Below are positions 35,780 to 40,715 of a DNA stretch of 40,715 nt, in pieces. Location: contig JBHEKP010000271.1 in the NCBI GenBank assembly GCA_041859375.1, forward strand, positions 1-40,715, written 5' to 3'. The number at the start of each line of letters is the position of its first letter. Position 1 is the stretch's first letter. This DNA comes from JBHEKP01 sp041859375. GTDB taxonomy: Bacteria > Hydrogenedentota > Hydrogenedentia > Hydrogenedentales > CAITNO01. The translations under genes were made by a program, and so were the position numbers. The notes under the pieces are model-generated. The model searched no databases and was not told where the DNA came from. It was given only the letters and a program-made list of their open reading frames with translations.

Positions 35780-36958
35780 TCAGCCCAGCGCCTCCCGCAG
35801 CAGCGCCGCCCGCGCCGCCGAAAGGGATTCCGGCTCGGTTCCCGCCTCCCGCAGCAGCGAAAGGTGCGCTCCCTGGCATGCCAGCAACAGTCCGGTCAGT
35901 TGCCGCGGGGCCGGACCGTCCAAAATGCCCAGCGCGGCGCCCAGTCTGACTTGTGACAACAAATCAGCGGCCTCGCAAAATCCCAGCAGCCGCGCGCCGC
36001 GGGCGAGGGACAGCGCCCGGTAAACCCGGTCCTCCAACGTCAACGCACCCCGCCTGTGCAGCGCCATCCGCGCCTGATGCTCCTCCTGAACCAGTTCTGC
36101 CGCCCCGTGCGCCACCCGGAAAACGATTTCGTCCTCTGTCACGCCCAGGGATTCCTGGTTCACCAGCAGATAGAGATCCCCCACCGTTTGGCGGGCGCCG
36201 GCGCAGACGCCGCCCTCCAGATCCGTCAGCAGGCACTGCTGTGAGACCGGTTCCCAGCCCGGATCCGGCGCATCGGCCCTTGAAAACGCCCGTCCCTGGG
36301 GCGGACCGGGCATGGGGGCCGTCTGGTCGCCGGGCAGCAGGCCGAAAAGGTCCAAACCAAACTGGCGCACAGACTGGGACTTGTCCTCCAGCCCGCCGCC
36401 GGCGCCCAGCGCGGGCAGGTGCAGCAGCACCCCGGCGCGCAGCCCCGTGCCCACCATGCCCAGCCGGGAGGTGAGAAAGCCGAGCCGCCCGTCGAAGGCG
36501 AAATCAAGCAGCCCCGAGAGGCTGTCATCGTGCCGGTTGACCCCCTGCCATGCCTCCCGCGGAAACATGCCGCCCAGCAACTGGCGGAAAACCACATGGT
36601 CCGCGCCGTTGACCATGACGGAAAAAGACTGGTCTTCGGAGACGTAGATTCCCCGGCTTCCGTGGGCGTGGAGCAGTTCGCGGGAGGCAAGACGCCGTTC
36701 CCCGAGAAACTGCCAGAAGAGGCTGTTCAGCTCCCCGCCGGAGAAATAACGGCCCGCGCCGAAAAGGTTTATCCGCTCCATTGCATCAAGCACCCGCCCC
36801 TCCACCGCGCGCCGCTCGTCGTCGCTGCACTGGGAGGGGAAGGCGAAGTCGGACAGGTTCCGGGAAAGGGTGCACTGGGAGGCCACCGCTATCCATTCTT
36901 CCGGAGGGGTTTGTTCCACCCAGAAGGGTGTTCCAAGGGAGAGCAAATCGTGGGGCAC
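35780..36958 (-). CDS. mcsB: McsB-like protein, probably catalytically dead arginine kinase
   Basis: A 392-residue homologue of the phosphagen-kinase-fold protein arginine kinase McsB, which marks proteins with phosphoarginine for ClpCP. Homology is clear: GTGLRAG (170-176), LPAL (181-184), LEDRVYRA (308-315) and LSQVRLGAALGI (334-345). Yet the key sites differ. The N-terminal SSRxRLARN is SQCTLSRN (27-34), NEEDHLRI is NGADHVVF (117-124), TSCPTN is TSRLGM (163-168, Cys replaced by Arg), and the ISNQxTLG block is LVNQESLG (265-272), with an insertion of about 45 residues near 211-254. Kinase activity is therefore doubtful; an adaptor or scaffold role is inferred. GTG start 36958 is 3 nt after the mcsA stop. 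Confidence 0.82.
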   Translation of the reverse strand: MPHDLLSLGTPFWVEQTPPEEWIAVASQCTLSRNLSDFAFPSQCSDDERRAVEGRVLDAMERINLFGAGRYFSGGELNSLFWQFLGERRLASRELLHAHGSRGIYVSEDQSFSVMVNGADHVVFRQLLGGMFPREAWQGVNRHDDSLSGLLDFAFDGRLGFLTSRLGMVGTGLRAGVLLHLPALGAGGGLEDKSQSVRQFGLDLFGLLPGDQTAPMPGPPQGRAFSRADAPDPGWEPVSQQCLLTDLEGGVCAGARQTVGDLYLLVNQESLGVTEDEIVFRVAHGAAELVQEEHQARMALHRRGALTLEDRVYRALSLARGARLLGFCEAADLLSQVRLGAALGILDGPAPRQLTGLLLACQGAHLSLLREAGTEPESLSAARAALLREALG

Positions 36959-36961
36959 GGT

Positions 36962-37483
36962 TCAGTCCCTTCCCGCTTCGGAAAGGTGAAGCCCGGTTTC
37001 GAGGCGTTTTATCTCGTCCCGGAGGTTGGCCGCCTGCTCGTAGTCCTCCACCTGGAGCACACTGCGCAGGAGCACCCGCTTTTTCTGGAGATCCGCCCGG
37101 AGCCGGGCGCGGGCGTCGTCCGTCCGCCGCGCCTTTCCCTGGTGTTTCGGGGATCGGTGCAGTCCCTCCAGTATGGACTCCACCTCCTCGCCGAAATGGC
37201 TGTAGCAGTCCGCGCACCCCACGCGTGCCGTCTCCAGGATGCGGTCCAGGGGCATGCCGCAGGTGGGGCAGGCGCGGCGGGCGCGCTTGCCGAAGCGCAC
37301 GGAATCGGTGTCCTTTCCCCGGCGCAGGCCGGGCTTGGGCACGTCCAAATTGAACGCGGCCGCGGCGTTTTCCTGGTATCCGGCCAGGCAGGAAGGGCAC
37401 AGGAACTGGTGCACCGCCTGGCCGTCCACCACCTCGGTGTAACGCACCGAGGCGGGGTTTTTATGGCATTTTTGGCACAACAT
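36962..37483 (-). CDS. mcsA: McsA-like zinc protein with UVR motif
   Basis: A 173-residue McsA homologue; McsA activates McsB and tethers it to substrates. Four CxxC pairs (C3-C6, C29-C32, C72-C75, C90-C93) bind zinc, the middle part reads 'GCADCYSHFGEEVESIL' with HQGKAR, and the C-terminal UVR helix pair (about 138-162, DYEQAANLRDEIKRLE) is intact. The frame is open to 37558, but ATG 37483 is chosen because GAGG lies 8 nt upstream and it gives the standard start MLCQKC. It looks functional even though its usual partner McsB does not. First gene of the mcsA-mcsB(-clpC-bamA) run. Confidence 0.92.
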   Translation of the reverse strand: MLCQKCHKNPASVRYTEVVDGQAVHQFLCPSCLAGYQENAAAAFNLDVPKPGLRRGKDTDSVRFGKRARRACPTCGMPLDRILETARVGCADCYSHFGEEVESILEGLHRSPKHQGKARRTDDARARLRADLQKKRVLLRSVLQVEDYEQAANLRDEIKRLETGLHLSEAGRD

Positions 37484-37502
37484 GCAAATCACCTCAAAGG
37501 AA

Positions 37503-37511
37503 AGTATACCA
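37503..37511 (-). promoter_or_regulatory. Candidate extended -10 promoter for mcsA-mcsB
   Basis: Minus strand TGG-TATACT (37511-37503), about 20 nt before ATG 37483. No clear -35. No CtsR-type direct repeat was recognised here. Confidence 0.45.
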
Positions 37512-37533
37512 CCGGGGCCGGGGCGGATACTCC

Positions 37534-38367
37534 TCAGCAGAACTGCTCCAGATGCCATGCGCCCCGCGCAAAGCCCTCCTCGCGGGTTTGGGCGGAATCC
37601 TCATGCTCGATGCTGAGGACGCCGTCGTAGCCGTTTGCCCGCAGATGGCTTGCAAACTCGCCCCAGTGGATTTGGCCGAAACCGGGAATCACATAGCGCC
37701 ACCATCCCTTTCCGTAGACGCCGGTCCGGGCGCGTTTTGCCCGGTCAATCAGCACGTCCTTGGCGTGGGTGTGGAAAATCCGGTCCTTGTGCAGGCTGAC
37801 GGGGAGCAGGTGGTCGCATTCCTGGTGCACCAGGTGCGAGGGGTCGTAGTTCAGGCCGAAATTGCCGTCCGGCACGGCCTTGAACATCTCCTCAAAGGTG
37901 TCCAGCCCCTGCAGGCAGGTCTCAAACCAGTTTTCCAGCGCGATGTTGATCTTTTTCTTCCGCGCGTGGGCCAGTATGGGCCTGAACGCGCCCGGAATCA
38001 CCTTCCGGATGGTTTCCATCTTGTCCATGCCCGGCGCGGCGAAACCCGCCAGCATGCACACCGTGCCCACGCCCAGCAGGGACGCGGCGTCAACCACCTT
38101 CAGCGCGGCCGCCTGCGTGGCGGCGCATTTTTTGGGGTTGGTCAGGTCGCAGGTGTAGAAGGCCAGCGCGCTGATGCGGAGCAGCCGCTCGTCCAGGCCC
38201 TGCTGAATTTCCCTGGCCCGTTGACGGTTCAGTTTCGCCGCGTCCACATGTTTGCTTCCGGGGTGCGCCGGTATTTCAAGGCAGGCCACCGAGGTGGACT
38301 CCGCGAAATCCATCACCTCCTCCAGGGTCTTGTCCAAAAAAGGCGTTGTCAGCATGCCGACTTCCAT
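37534..38367 (-). CDS. Sugar-phosphate isomerase/epimerase (xylose-isomerase-like TIM barrel)
   Basis: A 277-residue TIM-barrel protein of the AP-endonuclease-2-like sugar isomerase family. The metal ligands are visible: Glu in ALENWF, Asp and His in NYDPSHL, His in FHTHAKD and Glu in SIEHED. Family members isomerise or epimerise sugars or keto-sugars; the exact reaction is not readable. ATG 38367 is chosen because AAGGAG sits 7 nt upstream; the open frame to 38415 overlaps the dehydrogenase stop. It lies 44 bp after the dehydrogenase, which follows the sulfatase, so the three probably form one catabolic operon for a sulfated sugar. Confidence 0.9.
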   Translation of the reverse strand: MEVGMLTTPFLDKTLEEVMDFAESTSVACLEIPAHPGSKHVDAAKLNRQRAREIQQGLDERLLRISALAFYTCDLTNPKKCAATQAAALKVVDAASLLGVGTVCMLAGFAAPGMDKMETIRKVIPGAFRPILAHARKKKINIALENWFETCLQGLDTFEEMFKAVPDGNFGLNYDPSHLVHQECDHLLPVSLHKDRIFHTHAKDVLIDRAKRARTGVYGKGWWRYVIPGFGQIHWGEFASHLRANGYDGVLSIEHEDSAQTREEGFARGAWHLEQFC

Positions 38368-38411
38368 GAGAATGCTCCTTGCTTGTGCGGTTAATGCGGC
38401 CGGGGGGCCGC

Positions 38412-39359
38412 TCACATCATCATCACCACTTTCATCACGCCGGGGTCTCCGGCGCGGTTCATCGCGCGCACCCCGTCCCGCAAATCATACGATTCCGAGA
38501 TCATCGGGCGCACCTCGACAGTGCCCATGGACAACGCCTCCAGTGCCGGACGGAAGGGGCCGCACCGGGAGCCGAGCAGCCGCACCTCGTTGATCACCGG
38601 CCCGGCAAGGTTCAGCGCGGTGTCGCCGGCAATGGTGGTTTTCAGCACCACCGTGCCCTCGGGCCGCACCAGTTCGAGCGCCCGCGCCAGCCCTTCGGGC
38701 CGTCCTGTCGCCTCCACCACCAAATCGGCGCCGCCCTCGACGGTGTCCCCCTCGCCGGCGGCGGCAATGCCGAGATTTTTCAGGAGGTCCAGCTTCCACG
38801 CGTGCCGTCCCACGCACACCAGGTTTTTTGTGGTCAGCGACAACGCCTGTGCGGCAAGCTGGCCCAGTTTTCCGTCGCCCAGCACCACCACGCGGTCGGC
38901 GGCGGTCAGCGCGACCTGTTCCGTGATGCGGAAGGCCGCCGCCAGCGGTTCGGTGAACACCGCCACGTCGTCCCGGATCGAATTGGGCACCAGGTGCAGG
39001 TTTTCCTCGGGCAGGGCCAGATATTCCGCGAAGGCGCCCGCGCGGCCCGAAATGCCCAGCACGGTGCGCCGTTCGCAGTGGTGGGGCATTTCCATGCGGC
39101 ACCACCGGCACTCGTGGCAGACGCAGTTGATTTCGCCCACCACCCGCCTGCCTGTCAGGTAGGGATTGGACGCCTGCTCCACCGTGCCGGTGAACTCGTG
39201 TCCAAGGATGCCGGAAAAGCCCATGTATCCCCGCCGGATCTCAAGATCGGTGTTGCATATGCCCGCCGCCAGCACCTTTACCAGCGCCTCGCCGGGCGCG
39301 GGCACAGGCATGGGAACCTCCGCCACGCGCAACTCCCCGTCAAAAACAAGCGCCCGCAT
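38412..39359 (-). CDS. Zinc-containing medium-chain dehydrogenase (sugar/polyol type)
   Basis: A 315-residue MDR-type alcohol dehydrogenase. Catalytic zinc ligands are Cys35 (AGICNTD), His54-Glu55 (LGHEF) and probably a Glu in FTEPLAAA; the structural-zinc set C81-x2-C84-x2-C87-x7-C95 is complete. The Rossmann motif GDGKLGQLAAQ follows. Members oxidise sugar alcohols or sugars with NAD(P) in the cytoplasm. ATG 39359 has AAGGAG 5 nt upstream; the longer frame to 39407 lacks one. It lies 22 bp after the sulfatase stop. Such enzymes with a TIM-barrel isomerase often act on inositol, sorbitol or uronate-type compounds, but which is not known here. Confidence 0.9.
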   Translation of the reverse strand: MRALVFDGELRVAEVPMPVPAPGEALVKVLAAGICNTDLEIRRGYMGFSGILGHEFTGTVEQASNPYLTGRRVVGEINCVCHECRWCRMEMPHHCERRTVLGISGRAGAFAEYLALPEENLHLVPNSIRDDVAVFTEPLAAAFRITEQVALTAADRVVVLGDGKLGQLAAQALSLTTKNLVCVGRHAWKLDLLKNLGIAAAGEGDTVEGGADLVVEATGRPEGLARALELVRPEGTVVLKTTIAGDTALNLAGPVINEVRLLGSRCGPFRPALEALSMGTVEVRPMISESYDLRDGVRAMNRAGDPGVMKVVMMM

Positions 39360-39381
39360 TTCTTCTCCTTGACCGGGGCCG

Positions 39382-40715
39382 CTACCAGCGAGGTTCCAGG
39401 GGATCATCCATCTCCCGTTGAAGGGCGGCCAGCCGTTTTTTCAGTTTTTCCAGGGTGTCTCCATGGGCCGGATCATCCGCAAGGTTTTTCGTTTCAAGCG
39501 GATCCGCGCCCAGGTCGTACAAAAGCACCCCGTCTGTCTTTGGATAATAAACCAGTTTGAACCCGTCGGCAACCACCATGCGCTGCAAATTCATGTAGGC
39601 CCCGTAAATGGAGTCCCTGCCCGGTGTGCCGCCGCCCCCCGCATGGGGCGGAAGACTGTGAAATTCCACCGCTGGATCCGGGGAGATCCCGGCCAGTTCC
39701 AGCGCCGTGGCCATCATGTCCTGCATGTACACCGGCGTGTCGATCCTGATTCCCGCGCCAAAACCCGGCCCGGCGGCAATCAGGGGAACGCGCATGCTGT
39801 GTTCGTGCATGTTTTGCTTGCCGAACAGTCCGTGGTGCCCGCAGGCGAGCCCGTTGTCGGAGGCGAAGAAGACCACGGTGTTTTCCGCGCGCCCCGATGC
39901 CTCAAGAGCGTGGAGCACCCGTCCAATTTGCGCGTCCAGATGGGTGATAATGGCGTAGTATTCGCCGCGCTGGACCTTTACGGCCCTTTCCGTCCGTGGG
40001 AAGGGGGCGAGCTTCTCGTCGCGCAGACCGGGACCGCAGCCAATGGCCTCCTTGTCCGGGTATTCGGGCCGAAAGTCCGCCGGCACGGCGACCTTTTCCG
40101 GTGGATACAGGTCCTGGTATTCCTTTGGGGCCTGCCGGGGATCATGGGGGGCGTTGAATGCCAGGTACATGAAAAACGGTTTTTCCCCTTCCCGCGCCTC
40201 TTCCAGAAAATGGATGCCGTCGTCCGCCGTCACCTCGCTCCAATGGCGGCCGCCCTCCCAGTAGCCGCCGTTTGCGGTGTCCCAGGGTTTCCAGGTGTCC
40301 TCCTGATCATCGCGGGGCCTGTCGTAACCTGCGGGCGTGTCCTTTGGCATGCCCCCCCGCACATGCGCCGTCTGTTGAAATGCCTGTTCCACCGGCGCAG
40401 ACACGTGCCACTTCCCGGCCATGAAGGTCTCATATCCCGCCGCCGCCATTCGTTGCGGCCACAACCGCCCCCCTTCGCACTCCTTTTTTAGGCGTCCCTC
40501 CAGTTTTTGCGCCCGCCACAGGTAGGCTCCCGTCATCAGCATCGTGCGGCTTGCCACGCAAACCGCCCCGTGCCATCCCCCCATGTTGTACGCATGGGTA
40601 AACACTGTTCCCCGCGCCGCCAGCCGGTCAAGATTGGGGGTTTGAACCTCGCTGTTGCCCAGGGCATGCACCGCCTCATGGGAAAGATCATCGGCAAGGA
40701 TCACCAGGACATTGG
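39382..40715 (-). CDS. Type I sulfatase (5' truncated by window)
   Basis: About 444 codons are present, open to the right edge; the visible N-terminus reads NVLVILADDL, near the natural start. The formylglycine core is C-V-A-S-R (Cys codon at 40558-40560), which fits the general C-x-[PA]-x-R motif converted by the sulfatase-maturing enzyme. Metal ligands are DD in LADDL and DN in ASDNG, followed by HHGLFGKQN. It hydrolyses sulfate esters, probably of a polysaccharide. No maturase is in the window. The upstream signal peptide cannot be seen. Probably first in an operon with the dehydrogenase and isomerase. Confidence 0.93.
   Translation of the reverse strand, partial: NVLVILADDLSHEAVHALGNSEVQTPNLDRLAARGTVFTHAYNMGGWHGAVCVASRTMLMTGAYLWRAQKLEGRLKKECEGGRLWPQRMAAAGYETFMAGKWHVSAPVEQAFQQTAHVRGGMPKDTPAGYDRPRDDQEDTWKPWDTANGGYWEGGRHWSEVTADDGIHFLEEAREGEKPFFMYLAFNAPHDPRQAPKEYQDLYPPEKVAVPADFRPEYPDKEAIGCGPGLRDEKLAPFPRTERAVKVQRGEYYAIITHLDAQIGRVLHALEASGRAENTVVFFASDNGLACGHHGLFGKQNMHEHSMRVPLIAAGPGFGAGIRIDTPVYMQDMMATALELAGISPDPAVEFHSLPPHAGGGGTPGRDSIYGAYMNLQRMVVADGFKLVYYPKTDGVLLYDLGADPLETKNLADDPAHGDTLEKLKKRLAALQREMDDPLEPRW

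Overview
The window reads as a chromosomal segment of a high-GC diderm bacterium that makes lipopolysaccharide. It carries lpxD, an lpxC-fabZ fusion, bamA, an OmpH/Skp chaperone, a LolA-like protein and a heptosyltransferase-like GT9 enzyme. Sulfatases at both edges, a Tat-exported Gfo/Idh/MocA oxidoreductase and a sugar-phosphate isomerase/epimerase, together with an McsA-McsB-ClpC group, suggest Planctomycetes/PVC or Hydrogenedentes-type lineages. That assignment is inference from gene content only.

Layout. 1-4.3 kb: sulfatase end, tRNA-Ala(GGC), cobalamin-dependent metH. 4.3-8.5 kb: TIGR02757 protein, convergent GT9 glycosyltransferase, tRNA-Ser(GGA), and an nnrD-thiL operon. 8.5-12 kb: a multidomain lipoprotein gene coupled to a FadL/OmpP1-type barrel gene. 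12-14.8 kb: eda, an NAD-dependent epimerase and a polyprenyl-phosphate-type GT2. 14.8-17.1 kb: PIG-L deacetylase, short-type argA, proC. 17.1-23.6 kb: a glycan-assembly-like block of locally lower GC, with two paralogous GT39-like membrane proteins flanking a radical SAM/SPASM-like protein and a GT2. 23.7-27.5 kb: Tat-exported oxidoreductase, then DivIVA-LolA-Maf. 27.6-37.5 kb: an envelope and protein-quality-control block on the minus strand, mcsA-mcsB-clpC-bamA, then skp, lpxD and lpxC-fabZ. 37.5-40.7 kb: sulfatase, Zn-dehydrogenase and sugar-phosphate isomerase, probably one catabolic operon.

The most unusual points are these. The McsB homologue has lost the motifs needed for arginine kinase activity while the neighbouring McsA and ClpC look intact. 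The clpC and bamA genes overlap by 4 nt. A lipoprotein with TPR-like, Ig-like and CsgG-like regions is translationally coupled to an outer-membrane barrel. The two GT-C paralogues carry large soluble tails around a radical SAM enzyme. Many promoters can be proposed by eye, several of extended -10 type (TGnTATAnT). No CRISPR array, insertion sequence or prophage was seen.
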